From NCBI GenBank assembly GCA_963558185.1, contig CAUWFE010000027.1, positions 1-20,580 of the forward strand: 20,580 bases of DNA. The letters run 5' to 3'. The DNA is from UMGS1663 sp963558185. GTDB taxonomy: Bacteria; Bacillota; Clostridia; TANB77; CAG-508. Both the position numbers and the translations under genes were made by a program. How positions within the stretch are numbered: position 1 is the stretch's first letter; each line of letters begins with the position of its first letter. This document shows, piece by piece, positions 1 to 8,007 of the stretch. The notes below the pieces were generated by a model. The model was given only the letters and a program-made list of their open reading frames with translations, was not told the DNA's origin and made no database searches.

Positions 1-392
1 GGTATCTCTTATTCAATTTTTTTCTAAAATTTCCCTACTAAAAGTTTATACTAACATACTACTTTTTTGTGAACTTTTTATGTCCAAATTAAAAATTTTG
101 TAACTAGTACATGAAAATGTGCTGTTATAATTCACTGTTGAAAATTATTCTATATAATGTATATATATTAATATTATTTTATTAACTGCAAATTGTAACA
201 ATGTGCTGGTTTTGTTTTATCTGTAAACAAAAATGTACTTCCATTTTTTCCTATTTTATGTTATAATTATTATATTAATAATTTTTAATTTATTATATTT
301 TGCATATGAAGTGCAAATATATTATACAAAATTTAAAAAGAAAGGAGAGTATAATTAAGACATGTTATATGTTTTTATTATACGGAGATATT
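1..392. other. Non-coding left edge
   Basis: I see no gene here. The stretch is almost pure A/T with two TGTTATAAT extended -10-like boxes (around 123-131 and 259-267). The open frame of the downstream gene can be extended to a TTG at 300, but that extension has no ribosome binding site and a composition unlike the rest of the protein, so I leave it out of the gene. Confidence 0.5.
239..267 (+). promoter_or_regulatory. Extended -10 promoter, candidate
   Basis: A perfect TATAAT lies at 262-267 with an upstream TG at 259-260, which makes an extended -10 element. The -35 position (239-244, TTCCAT) is a poor match, as is common with extended -10 promoters. It sits about 125 bases before the ATG at 393 and is the best promoter candidate for that gene. 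Confidence 0.4.
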
Positions 393-1724
393 ATGAATGA
401 TTTTAAAGATAGCTTAGTTTTCTCTGTTTCAGAGGAAAAAGCTAAGAATAATATGATAGATAAATATTACAATCATTATTTAAATTTTTACCAAGATGAA
501 AAAATTCAAGAATATTTACATAATATTATTGCTACTATACTTCTTACTTATCATACAAGGTATGAAGGATTTAACGTTGAAATTCCTTATCGATTTAAGG
601 CTCCTCATAGTATACACAATAAATTAATTGAAAATTCTGAAGAACTTGGTAACAGTTTTGGTCCTATAAAGCCTCTTAAAGATGCTTTTGCTATGAAAAT
701 TGTTTCTTATAGTCATCCGCCTATATTTCACTCTGAAGACCCAGAAATTATGGGCTTAATTACTGAGAAGCAAAATAATTATGAATTTTTAGCTGAAATG
801 CAAAAATTTAAAAGTAGCTTATTAAAAAACGAGTTTGAATCGCCTTTAGAATATAACTATAGTTGTACTAAATATGAATATTTTAGCAATTGCAAGAAAA
901 TTCTCGAAAAAATTATTAGTTTGGTACATCCTGATAGTAAAAATTTAATTAATCACTATACGAGTTTGATGGCTTCTATTGATGAATCTTTAGAATTTAT
1001 TGAAGCTACTGATGATGCAAATTCAACAATTGATGATGATGATTTAACAAATAAAAAAATTAACTTTTTTGATATATTAGATGATTTTAGTGCAAGAATT
1101 CCAGATAAATTAGATTTAACATTGCTTACAAAACAAGTGTCTTCTTTATTTAATAATAATCCAATTTTCGATGCTTTATCTATTTCTTCTTCTAATAATA
1201 TTAAAATAAAAAGAACTGAAAATGGATATGTTTCAAATTTTATTTATATTAATACACTTATTGGTCCAATTGAATGCCAATTGCAAAGTTTACACGAATA
1301 CGAACAAGGTAACTTTGGTTTTCCTGCACATACTAACTTATCTGGAAAATCAATTAAGCCTCTTCCTTTGCCTTCTGAAAATGACAAAAAATCAATTAAA
1401 AACTTTGTGAGCCAAGTTCAAGATATTGCTCCTAAAGCTTTTGTTGCAAGGATAGATAGTACTGAAAAAAATAGGGTTATTACTCAACAGTTTAGTGATT
1501 ATCAAAATTATAAAAATGTTACTAGCCAAGTTACTAAAGGGGATCCTTTAGAAAAATATCTTTTTAATTATTTTGCTAAGTTGTATGCAGTTAAAGATGA
1601 TATTTTTAAGTCACAAGAAAAATCTTTTGGCTTTTTAAGTTATGATATTTTAGGTTATATTAAAAGCGAGAATTTTAAAAGTTTAAATTCTGAAGTAAAA
1701 AAAGAGGATATTAAGATTATTTAG
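393..1724 (+). CDS. RelA/SpoT-like nucleotidyltransferase-fold protein
   Basis: 443 aa from the ATG at 393, chosen because GGAG (384-387) lies five bases upstream. Two blocks resemble the (p)ppGpp synthetase fold. Residues 66-104 contain YRFKAPHSIHNKL followed by KDAFAMKIV, like the R-x-K-x-x-x-S-I-x-x-K and D-x-x-G-x-R-I segments of RelA_SpoT domains. Residues about 290-313 contain GPIECQLQSLHEYEQG, like the EVQIRT strand and following helix. About 190 acidic, low-complexity residues separate the two blocks, far more than in small alarmone synthetases such as YjbM, and the usual second arginine of the D-x-x-x-x-R strand is replaced by lysine. It may therefore be a divergent or inactive relative. 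There is no membrane segment or signal peptide. It stands alone, facing the nucleotidase gene. The fold assignment is my inference from motifs; the catalytic role is not established. Confidence 0.5.
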   Translation: MNDFKDSLVFSVSEEKAKNNMIDKYYNHYLNFYQDEKIQEYLHNIIATILLTYHTRYEGFNVEIPYRFKAPHSIHNKLIENSEELGNSFGPIKPLKDAFAMKIVSYSHPPIFHSEDPEIMGLITEKQNNYEFLAEMQKFKSSLLKNEFESPLEYNYSCTKYEYFSNCKKILEKIISLVHPDSKNLINHYTSLMASIDESLEFIEATDDANSTIDDDDLTNKKINFFDILDDFSARIPDKLDLTLLTKQVSSLFNNNPIFDALSISSSNNIKIKRTENGYVSNFIYINTLIGPIECQLQSLHEYEQGNFGFPAHTNLSGKSIKPLPLPSENDKKSIKNFVSQVQDIAPKAFVARIDSTEKNRVITQQFSDYQNYKNVTSQVTKGDPLEKYLFNYFAKLYAVKDDIFKSQEKSFGFLSYDILGYIKSENFKSLNSEVKKEDIKII

Positions 1725-1958
1725 ATAATATAACTTCAATAATCTTTATAGAAATGTATTTACTTTTTATGAATGTTATAGCTGTCTGTTCAATAAATTG
1801 TGTATTTATCTTGTAAATTTTTTAGTAAATAATCGGGAGATTTTATAAATAGCATAAAGTGTAATTCTTTAGTAAATAGTTGGATTAACCTATAAAAGAC
1901 AAAGCTTCTTAAATTCTTCCAAATACTGTATTTATTTTTTATAAATTACGGGGTTTTT

Positions 1959-2016
1959 GGCTCTTCCAATGTAATGTAATTAATTTAGTGGAAGAGCCAT
2001 TAATTATTTTTATTAA
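1959..2016. terminator. Hairpin between convergent genes
   Basis: A perfect 10-bp inverted repeat, GGCTCTTCCA at 1959-1968 and TGGAAGAGCC at 1989-1998, has a 20-base loop. On the plus strand it is followed by a T-rich stretch (2000-2020). It lies between the stops of two convergent genes (1724 and 2024) and probably ends transcription of the plus-strand gene and perhaps of both. The rest of 1725-2023 shows nothing else. Confidence 0.6.
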
Positions 2017-2023
2017 TTTTATG

Positions 2024-2644
2024 TTATACTTGATTTTGTATATTTGAATTCTTTGAATTTATAGTATGTTGCATTTCAAATAAGTATCTATATATTTCTC
2101 CCCAATTGTATAATATGTGTATATATTCATTTTCTTCTAAGTTATATGATGGTGCATCTTTTAGGTATATTGTTTGTATATGAGCATTTGCAACATTTTT
2201 ACATTTTTGGTATGAATCGTCTATCATAATATCTATATTTTCTTTTTTACATATATCTTCTTTATTTTCAGTTGCCCAATAATATTTTTCAAATACATCT
2301 AATCCATTTTTTTCTAGTCTTTGCAATGTAATTGGTATCATTTCTTTATTTATTCTTCCCCTTGCAGTAATTAGATACAATTTATTTCCATCATTTTTAA
2401 TCATTGGTAATACTGTTTTTACTCCTGGCATAAAATTTGATTCTACTGTGATTTTTGAATGATATTTCTTTATGAATCCGTTTATTTCTTCTTCATTCCA
2501 ATCAAATCTTTGTTGAAATTTTATTTCGCGATTATCTTTTTTGCTATTTTTATGCAAATCTAATAAATCGTATAATTCTGAGTATACTCTATAATCTTTT
2601 TCCGAATCGAATATAACTCCATCTAAGTCAATTCCAATTTTCAT
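2024..2644 (-). CDS. 5'(3')-deoxyribonucleotidase, HAD family (NT5C type)
   Basis: 206 aa, cytosolic. HAD motif I is at residues 4-12 (GIDLDGVIFD: D6 as nucleophile, D8 as general acid/base). Motif II is the LITARG threonine near residue 94. Motif IV is IDIMIDDSYQKC near 135-146, with the paired aspartates that hold Mg2+. The short cap between motif I and motif II fits the NT5C/YqfW-like group, which removes phosphate from deoxynucleoside monophosphates such as dUMP and dTMP, a house-cleaning or pyrimidine salvage role. The only ATG that keeps motif I is at 2644. Its AAGGAG is about 15 bases upstream, rather far. It lies 207 bases downstream of the ArsC-like gene on the same strand, probably a separate unit. 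The C-terminal 20 residues are polar and look dispensable. Confidence 0.8.
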   Translation of the reverse strand: MKIGIDLDGVIFDSEKDYRVYSELYDLLDLHKNSKKDNREIKFQQRFDWNEEEINGFIKKYHSKITVESNFMPGVKTVLPMIKNDGNKLYLITARGRINKEMIPITLQRLEKNGLDVFEKYYWATENKEDICKKENIDIMIDDSYQKCKNVANAHIQTIYLKDAPSYNLEENEYIHILYNWGEIYRYLFEMQHTINSKNSNIQNQV

Positions 2645-2851
2645 ATTTTACTTATTTTTCTCCTTTCTTTTACTCAAATTTCGTGTTCAAAAATCGTTTA
2701 TTATTTAAAAACATTAATTTTTTTATGGAATAATTTCACATACAGATGTAGATTTTTTATGTGTAGTACTTTTAAAGAATCCCTTTTAAGCTTTTTTATG
2801 AATTTTGATACTGTAAGATTTTAATTATTTTTTTACCTTTACATCTTTATA

Positions 2852-3202
2852 TTATAATATTTCTTTCCATTCATTTTCTTTAAAACCTATATAAATTCCT
2901 TTTTCTGTTATTAATATTGGCCTTTTTATAAGCATTCCATCACTTGCTAATAATTTTATTTTTTCTTCCTCTTCCATATTTGGAAGTTTTTCTTTTAATT
3001 TTAGTTCTCTATATTTTATTCCACTTGTATTAAACCATTTATTTATATCTTTTTGGCTTATTTTTATCCATTTATTTAATTCTTTTTCTGTTGGTGTTTC
3101 TAAAATAATGTGTCTATCTTCAAAACTTATTTTATTTTCTTCTAGCCATTTTTTTGCTTTTTTACATGTAGAACATTTTGGATATTCTATAAAAATATTC
3201 AT
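2852..3202 (-). CDS. ArsC/Spx-family thioredoxin-fold protein (YffB-like)
   Basis: 116 aa, the normal length for the ArsC/Spx/MgsR family. The N-terminus has IEYPKCSTCKKAKKWLEE, giving a C-x-x-C pair (C10, C13) at the usual active-site position. The family cis-proline segment is KRPILITEKG near residues 93-102. This family includes glutathione- or thioredoxin-linked arsenate reductases and the RNA polymerase-binding redox regulators Spx and MgsR. I cannot choose between them from sequence alone; the short C-terminal tail and lack of other stress genes favour the poorly characterised YffB-like group. The start is fixed by the conserved N-terminus, although the only Shine-Dalgarno (AGGAGG, 3233-3238) is 30 bases away, which is unusual. 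Confidence 0.8.
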   Translation of the reverse strand: MNIFIEYPKCSTCKKAKKWLEENKISFEDRHIILETPTEKELNKWIKISQKDINKWFNTSGIKYRELKLKEKLPNMEEEEKIKLLASDGMLIKRPILITEKGIYIGFKENEWKEIL

Positions 3203-3238
3203 AATTTTATGCCGAGTGTATATACCCGACTACCTCCT
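3203..3238 (-). promoter_or_regulatory. Leader with distant Shine-Dalgarno
   Basis: AGGAGG lies at 3233-3238, but the ATG of the ArsC/Spx-like gene is 30 bases further on, and an in-frame TAG directly follows the Shine-Dalgarno. An ATA codon sits at the ideal 9-base distance and is in frame with the gene. So either a rare ATA start adds seven residues or the leader folds to bring the site close. The family N-terminus matches the ATG. Confidence 0.35.
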
Positions 3239-3368
3239 TTTTTTGTTTATTATATCATTTTATTTTTAATATTGCTATATGGTTTTTAGATTAGTATGAG
3301 TTTTTTTGTGTATTATGCCTTAGTTTTTTATTTATTATATATTTATGTATAAATTATTTTGAATATAT

Positions 3369-3384
3369 ACCTTCGGGTTATGAG
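3369..3384 (-). repeat. Attachment core, left copy
   Basis: A sixteen-base exact copy of the sequence at 8675-8690. On the minus strand it reads CTCATAACCCGAAGGT, the anticodon loop and following stem of bacterial initiator tRNA-Met. Flanking bases on both sides differ from the right copy, so the repeat ends sharply. No tRNA acceptor half follows it here. Confidence 0.75.
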
Positions 3385-3447
3385 GAGTGAAAGTCTTTTT
3401 AAAAAATCTCAGTATTTTCAGTGTTTTCCAGCCTCGATTTTTAGTTG

Positions 3448-3468
3448 TACCCTTTATTTACCCTTTAT
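3448..3468. repeat. Integrase arm-type repeat, left end
   Basis: Two tandem 11-bp units, TACCCTTTATT and TACCCTTTAT(C), are repeated exactly over 21 bp at 8523-8543 in the same orientation. They lie 63 bases inside the left core and just past the integrase stop codon. Tandem short repeats near each core are typical arm-type sites for the integrase N-terminal domain; that role is inferred. Confidence 0.6.
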
Positions 3469-3475
3469 CCATTTT

Positions 3476-4105
3476 TTAAGCCATTTTTAAATCGTCTAAA
3501 TAAGCCTCTAATCTATTCATTTGGGTTAGTTTTACTTGTCCCAATATATGAACATATATATCTGCTGTTGTACTATAACTAGCGTGTCCTAATATTTCTT
3601 GCAGAACTCTTAAATCTATTCCTGCTTCTATTGCCCTTGTTGCAAATGTGTGTCTTAACTCGTGAATACCTACTTTTCTAAAATTATGGCTTTCACAAAT
3701 TTGCTGACAATGTTTTCGCAAATATTCTGAGTTTATAGGATTATTGCATTTCGTTTTAAATATAAAATCATCTTCTTTGAATCCTTCTCCTAGTTCTGCA
3801 ACTTCTTCACACTCTTTTATCTTTTGTTCTTTATATTCTTTTAGTATTCTCACAACTTTATCCAACATTGGTACTACTCTATAACTATTATCCGTTTTTA
3901 CATCTGTTATTTTTCTTTCTCTATTTATTTTATTAAAATCGTCATCATAAGTTGTTACCTTTTGCACACCTCGTCTTACATAAAGAGCTTTATTTTCAAA
4001 ATCAATATCTTTCCAAGTGAGTCCACTTAGTTCTCCTGCTCTTAAACCTGTATTTACTAAAACAATGTATGCCACTCCCATTGTGTGTTCTTTCATAAAT
4101 TCTTC
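3476..4105 (-). pseudogene. Tyrosine integrase, C-terminal catalytic half
   Basis: About 209 codons survive of a family normally near 380-400 aa. The catalytic set is intact, counting from the ATG at 4096: R19 in NTGLRAGELSGLTW, a strand lysine near K67, H145-x-x-R148 in GIHELRHTFATR, H171 in LGHASYSTTADIY and the nucleophile Y181. The N-terminal arm-binding and core-binding domains are gone. Reading upstream, the frame runs as E-E-F to base 4105 and then enters the IS21 element at 4107, so the internal ATG at 4096 is probably not a native start. It would have joined the 16-bp tRNA-fMet core. Its stop is 92 bases from the left core, the usual place for a tRNA-site integrase. Confidence 0.85.
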
Positions 4106-4106
4106 A

Positions 4107-4162
4107 TGTATTTGTCAAGTGAAAAATGGACCATTTTATAATTGAAAAACGGACCACTTTTT
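4107..4162 (+). repeat. IS21 left end: terminal and inner repeats
   Basis: The outer part, 4107-4133, begins TGTATTTGTCAAG and contains AATGGACCA. The inner repeat is 4141-4162, with core AAAAACGGACCACTTTTT. Both contain GGACCA, the likely repeated transposase-binding unit. Exact partners lie at 6436-6502 on the other strand. Confidence 0.8.
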
Positions 4163-4174
4163 CAATTATAAAAT

Positions 4175-4925
4175 TTACATATTTTTACTATTTTTCCAAG
4201 AAACCGTTTCTTCATATCTATGACTTACATTTCTTGAAAGATCTAATATGTGGGCTCTGTAGGCTAATCTATCAACCATAGCACCAGTAAGCATTGCATC
4301 TTTAAATATTTCTTCCCACCTATCAAAAGTTAAATTTGTTGTTATTATTATTGAACCTTTATCATTTCTATTCGATAGTAAATTAAATAATATTTCACAT
4401 CCTTCTTTATCAAACGAAACATAGCCTAGTTCATCTAATATTACTAAATCATATTTCTCAAATTTTCGTTTATATGCTGTAAGTTGACTTCTACTCATAG
4501 CTTCTTTTAATTCTATAATTAAATTTGGAACTGATATGAATAAAACACTTTTGCCTTCCATACATGCTTTGATTCCTAAACCTATTGCATAATGTGTTTT
4601 TCCTGCACCTGGTGTTCCGAACTAAAATTATATTTTCTTTTTTCTCTATAAATTCTAAGGTTTCTAATTCATCGAATTCTTTGATAAATTCTGGATTATA
4701 TAGTTTTCTATCAAAATCTTCTAAATACTTTTTTATTGGGAATTTTGCATATCTTAATCGTTTCTTTATTCCATTATCCTTTCTTTGATTTATTTCTTTT
4801 TCTAGAAGTTCATCTAGAAAAATATCAACATCTTTTTTTGTTTGTTTTGCTTCTTTAATTTCTTCTTCATAATTTTTAAATATATATGATAATTTTAATA
4901 TTTTACAATTTTCTTTTATATTCAT
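4175..4925 (-). pseudogene. istB: IstB-like AAA+ helper ATPase, frameshifted
   Basis: IstB loads the IS21 transposase on target DNA through ATP hydrolysis. The reading frame starts at 4925, overlapping the istA stop by ATGA, and runs through a long charged N-terminus to ENIILV. There one extra G on the plus strand at about 4619 shifts the frame. Removing it restores the Walker A motif as GTPGAGKTH followed by YAIGLGIKACMEGKSVLFI. The second half, in the other frame, has Walker B as LVILDELGY and sensor I as IIITTNL. Total length without the shift is about 250 aa, normal for IstB. With the shift, no product has both Walker motifs. Confidence 0.88.
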
Positions 4926-6388
4926 TTATTTACAACTCCTATCATTATTTGATTATACATACTAGTTTGTGTTCTGGTTAAATTATTTATATTATTATTG
5001 TATCTAGTATTTTCTACTAGATTACCTGAATTAGTTATTAATATTTCTTCTAAATCTATATCTGATTTTTCTTTATTTTTTGATATTAAGTCTATGAATT
5101 TCTTTGGATTATTAGTATAATATTTATCAAAGATGGATTTTAGTTTAGGATTGCTTTTTAAAACATATGAATTTCTTAAAGCTCCTGGTTTGAAGGTAAG
5201 TGTTTTTAGATAATGGCGAATATTGGCACTTATCTTCTTAACTCCATCTAATTTTTTATGCTCACAAACAAGCTCATTGTTAGAATATATTAATATTTTG
5301 TTGTAATATATTTTGCTTGTTACAGCTAGTCCAACTAAATATTCTGGAACAGAGTAAAAATTATTTTCTATCTGTACAAAACTATACTTATTAACAAAAC
5401 TTTTTCTGATTTCTGCTAACTCTAATGGAGGTTTAGTAGGTTTTAGTTTTTTCTTTTCTTCTTCAATTTTACTATTTTCATTTAGTTTCATTAATTGACT
5501 TTTCATATATTCTATTGCAGATTCTTCAGAAGGAAATTTGTAATTTTCAGCAAATATTTTATTTCTTAAATATTTTACACTTCCTTCAACATATCTTTTT
5601 TCGTTACCAGAAAAGGCGTTTGTTACATTTATATCAAATCCATAATACAGGCTCATCTTTACTAAATCTTCATTAAGTTCTTTTTCATTTCTACCAATAA
5701 ATTTACTAACAACATTCCTCATATTATCATAAACAACTTCTTTCCAAACACCTCCAATCATTTCGAAAAATTTAACATGAGAATCTAAAAATACATCTTT
5801 TTTACAATTATCATAAAGATAACACCATCTAAAATTACCAGCAGGACTTGAAAGAACAGCTATGTAATATTTTTTAGTAATACCGTTAATTACTAATTTA
5901 ACTTCACCAAAATCATATTCCAATCTATCTCCGAAGTCATAATCTTATCTGATAAAACATTCATTTCCTGAACTTGTAATTCGTCTCATCTCTAATACAA
6001 CAGTAGAATAACTTAAAGTAAAACCTTGTTTTTTTAGTAGTTCAAAAATTTGTTGTTTAGTTAGAGCCTGTTTATTTGTTCCTAAAATTTTAACCTTTTT
6101 TTCTTCATCTTCTAAAATTTTTTCTAATGCATTTAAAAATTCAGGAGTTACTTTTCTTCTGTTTCTATTTTCTGAATTATATTTAGGAGCAGAAGTTATA
6201 TTTTCTTGTATTTCTGAAATTTCTACTATATTAGTTGTTTCATTTAATTTTTGTATATTTTCTTTATATTCATTCCAATATTTATTAACAGTTTTTTTAT
6301 CTATACTTAAAGTTCTTGCAACTCTTCTATTTGAAAGTCCTTCTTGTTTTAATTTAATTATTGCTGCTTTATCCAATAAATTTTTCAT
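4922..6388 (-). pseudogene. istA: IstA-like DDE transposase, nonsense mutation
   Basis: About 488 codons from the ATG at 6388, chosen because GGAGG lies nine bases upstream. An N-terminal helix-turn-helix (LSNRRVARTLSIDKKTVNKYW) is followed by the DDE core: first Asp in EYDFGEVKL, second in VVYDNMRNVV, third Glu in YVEGSVKYLRNKIF. The frame is interrupted by a single TAA at 5945-5947, where FIR-stop-DYDFGDRLEYDFGEV should read a glutamine (CAA to TAA is one base change). Everything downstream is in the same frame and undamaged, so this is a recent lesion. A TTG at 5923 could restart translation, but it would lack the DNA-binding part. Confidence 0.88.
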
Positions 6389-6435
6389 CTCCTTCAACCT
6401 CCAAATATATTTAATCATATATCTGAAGCAATGTA

Positions 6436-6502
6436 AAAAAGTGGTCCGTTTTTCAATTATTATTAATTGAAATTTTGGTCCACTTTTAGTTTATCAAAAA
6501 CA
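6436..6502 (-). repeat. IS21 right end: inner and terminal repeats
   Basis: On the minus strand the end reads TGTTTTTGATAAACT, then AGTGGACCA (6476-6502). The inner repeat is 6436-6457, the exact reverse complement of 4141-4162. The last two bases on the plus strand are CA, as IS21 ends require. Confidence 0.8.
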
Positions 6503-6664
6503 TCCTATCCCTCTATTAATTTTGTTCTTACTTCTTATTGAAGAATTAATATCTCTTCCTTCTATTGTATCTTTTTCAAGTTCCAGTTCATTTATTAATC
6601 TATCATATATTGGATATTCATATAATTTTTTTCTTATTATTTTTTTTACTTTTTTAGTTACCAA
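6503..6664 (-). pseudogene. Phage regulator-like gene truncated by IS21
   Basis: 54 codons from a TTG start at 6664 with AGGAGG seven bases upstream. The frame then crosses into the IS end, where it stops two codons later (TGA 6494-6496). The basic N-terminus, KKVKKIIRKKLYEYPIYDRL, followed by an acidic helix (INELELEKDTIEGRD), looks like the start of the short sigma-like regulators (RinA/ArpU type) found in phage early and late control regions. I cannot name the family firmly from this fragment. It is separated from the HTH gene upstream by a terminator, so it had a separate transcript or depended on read-through. Confidence 0.55.
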
Positions 6665-6682
6665 TTTTCTACCTCCTAAAAC

Positions 6683-6707
6683 AAAAAAATCACAACTTTT
6701 AGTTGTG
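6683..6707 (-). terminator. Rho-independent terminator after HTH gene
   Basis: The minus strand reads CACAACT-AAA-AGTTGTG, then A and seven T (6689-6683). The 7-bp stem begins one base after the stop codon of the HTH gene. It ends the early operon of element A. Confidence 0.85.
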
Positions 6708-7484
6708 CTACATATCTATATCCATCTCATCATCTTCTTCAGCTTCATTAGAAGATTTAGATGGAATATTCTCATATAAACTATCAAAAAATTCTTTTGG
6801 ATATTGCCTTTGTTCAAAATTAGTGTTTATATTCTTTGTATTATTTTTCTGCTTTGTTTGTCTTTGCTCTATTTCCTCAACTCTTAATATTACCCATCTT
6901 TTAATTGTTGCAAAATCGCTTTTATATTCTATGCCTTTAGATTTTTTATATAAAGAAAGCTCTTCTATACATTTATTTGCCTTTGTTTCTCCATATAAAT
7001 TCACTAATTCTTTATATTCATAATCATATAAATATACATTATCTAAAAATTTTTCTTTGCTAACTGTGTGTGTATTTATATTATTATAGTTTATATTATT
7101 ATCTTCTATCTTTTCATCACTACCCTGTTGATTATTTAATATATAGGGGTAGTGATTTTTTGATAGATAGGGTATGTCGTTTGGATATATCTTCCTTTGA
7201 ATAATCTCTTGTTGCTCATTTCTAAGTATATCTATAACTAAATAATTATATTTTCTTAAATTTGCAATCCATCTTGAAACTGTTTTATGATCTACTCCTA
7301 ACTTTTCTCCTAGATATTTATTACTTGCATAACAATATCCTTCCTTATTAGAAAGTGCTGTTATAAGTGCATAAAGCAATTTTTCATTAGGTTTCAATTC
7401 ATTATTAAATAATACTGTTGCAGGAATTACAGCAAAATAACCTATTCTATTTATTTCATTCTGTATGCCCACTTCTCCTATCAC
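6708..7484 (-). CDS. Phage-type helix-turn-helix replication protein
   Basis: 258 aa from a GTG at 7484 with AGGAAAGG just upstream; the start overlaps the end of the DUF3789 gene. Residues about 15-100 (FAVIPATVLFNNELKPNEKLLYALITALSNKEGYCYASNKYLGEKLGVDHKTVSRWIANLRKYNYL, read in part) are a winged HTH of the HTH_36 type seen at the N-terminus of phage and plasmid replication initiators, with recognition helix VDHKTVSRWIANL. Residues 160-215 (YKELVNLYGETKANKCIEELSLY) resemble the DnaD-like C-terminal helices. The tail is acidic. It probably opens the replication origin of element A or loads helicase. No repeated iterons are visible inside or next to it. Confidence 0.65.
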   Translation of the reverse strand: MIGEVGIQNEINRIGYFAVIPATVLFNNELKPNEKLLYALITALSNKEGYCYASNKYLGEKLGVDHKTVSRWIANLRKYNYLVIDILRNEQQEIIQRKIYPNDIPYLSKNHYPYILNNQQGSDEKIEDNNINYNNINTHTVSKEKFLDNVYLYDYEYKELVNLYGETKANKCIEELSLYKKSKGIEYKSDFATIKRWVILRVEEIEQRQTKQKNNTKNINTNFEQRQYPKEFFDSLYENIPSKSSNEAEEDDEMDIDM

Positions 7485-7572
7485 TTTCCTTTCCTGCTAT
7501 TATACAAGCATATAATAATAAGCTTAAATTTGCACCTATTAATAATCCTATAATTAATCCTAACCAAAACAT
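7456..7572 (-). CDS. DUF3789-like small membrane protein
   Basis: 38 aa, MFWLGLIIGLLIGANLSLLL then YACIIAGKESDRRSGHTE. GGAGG lies seven bases before the ATG at 7572. One glycine-rich transmembrane helix with a short charged cytosolic tail matches DUF3789, a very short family found repeatedly in phage and conjugative-element early regions of Firmicutes. Function unknown. It begins three bases after the stop of the upstream regulator gene and overlaps the next gene by 29 bases, so the three are translationally linked. Confidence 0.75.
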   Translation of the reverse strand: MFWLGLIIGLLIGANLSLLLYACIIAGKESDRRSGHTE

Positions 7573-7575
7573 ATT

Positions 7576-8007
7576 TTATTCCTCCATATTTAATTCAAAT
7601 TTGCCCTTATTCTCACTTTTATATATAAATGTTAATAACTTTATTCTTAATATTTTTAATTGTTCAAAATTGATTTTAAGAGCTCTCATAATTTCTTTAT
7701 TATCTTTTTCTAAAAGATATTTTAATTTTAAATATTTGTAGTACAAAGGTTTATGCTCATATAAAAAAGCAAGTATCTTTTTTATAAATACTTGCCATTC
7801 TTTATATTCATTAATTAAATTATCTTCTATTAATTTTATTACTTGATCTTCTGTTGTATTTCCTATTCCCTTTAATGATTTTATCCAACTTTTATTTGAA
7901 ACATTTATTGAATCTATTATTTGCATTTCTCTTTCTTTAATTAAAAGGTTTATTCTATTGTAGTTATATAAGTAAAATTCTATCTTTTTACATTCTTGTT
8001 TTGTCAT
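7576..8007 (-). CDS. RinA/ArpU-like phage regulator
   Basis: 143 aa from the ATG at 8007, with AGGAGG eight bases upstream. It begins with KKIEFYLYNYNRINLLIKERE, the typical opening of the short Firmicute phage activators of the RinA/ArpU/DUF1492 group. It ends with YYKYLKLKYLLEKDNKEIMRALKINFEQLKILRIKLLTFIY (read in parts), a sigma-70 region 4-like HTH. Such proteins control phage or island late genes. The gene overlaps the upstream acidic gene by 20 bases and precedes the DUF3789 gene by three. The family assignment rests on layout and motifs, not on a search. Confidence 0.6.
   Translation of the reverse strand: MTKQECKKIEFYLYNYNRINLLIKEREMQIIDSINVSNKSWIKSLKGIGNTTEDQVIKLIEDNLINEYKEWQVFIKKILAFLYEHKPLYYKYLKLKYLLEKDNKEIMRALKINFEQLKILRIKLLTFIYKSENKGKFELNMEE

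Larger units (their letters stand above)
4107..6502 (-). mobile_element. IS21-family insertion sequence, inactive
   Basis: A 2,396-bp element with TG...CA ends and two minus-strand genes, istA and istB, joined by an ATGA overlap, which is diagnostic of IS21. The ends match imperfectly over about 27 bp (20 identities) and contain an exact 22-bp inner inverted repeat. Both genes are broken: istA by an in-frame TAA and istB by a one-base insertion. No direct target duplication flanks it (left TCTTCA, right TCCTAT), and the genes on either side are different truncated genes, so material was probably lost after insertion. Confidence 0.88.

Noticed and set aside
5945..5947. TAA read as an amino acid (recoding) in istA
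   Set aside because: Other genes use TAA as an ordinary stop, and istB carries a separate frameshift, so simple decay explains both.
4101..6508. Target-site duplication around the IS21 element
   Set aside because: The bases on the two sides (TCTTCA and TCCTAT) do not match at any of the usual lengths of 4 to 8.
6522..7023. Plus-strand hydrophobic open frames near the HTH gene
   Set aside because: They are antisense to the HTH gene and the truncated regulator, and their apparent membrane segments come from complementing Lys/Glu-rich codons.
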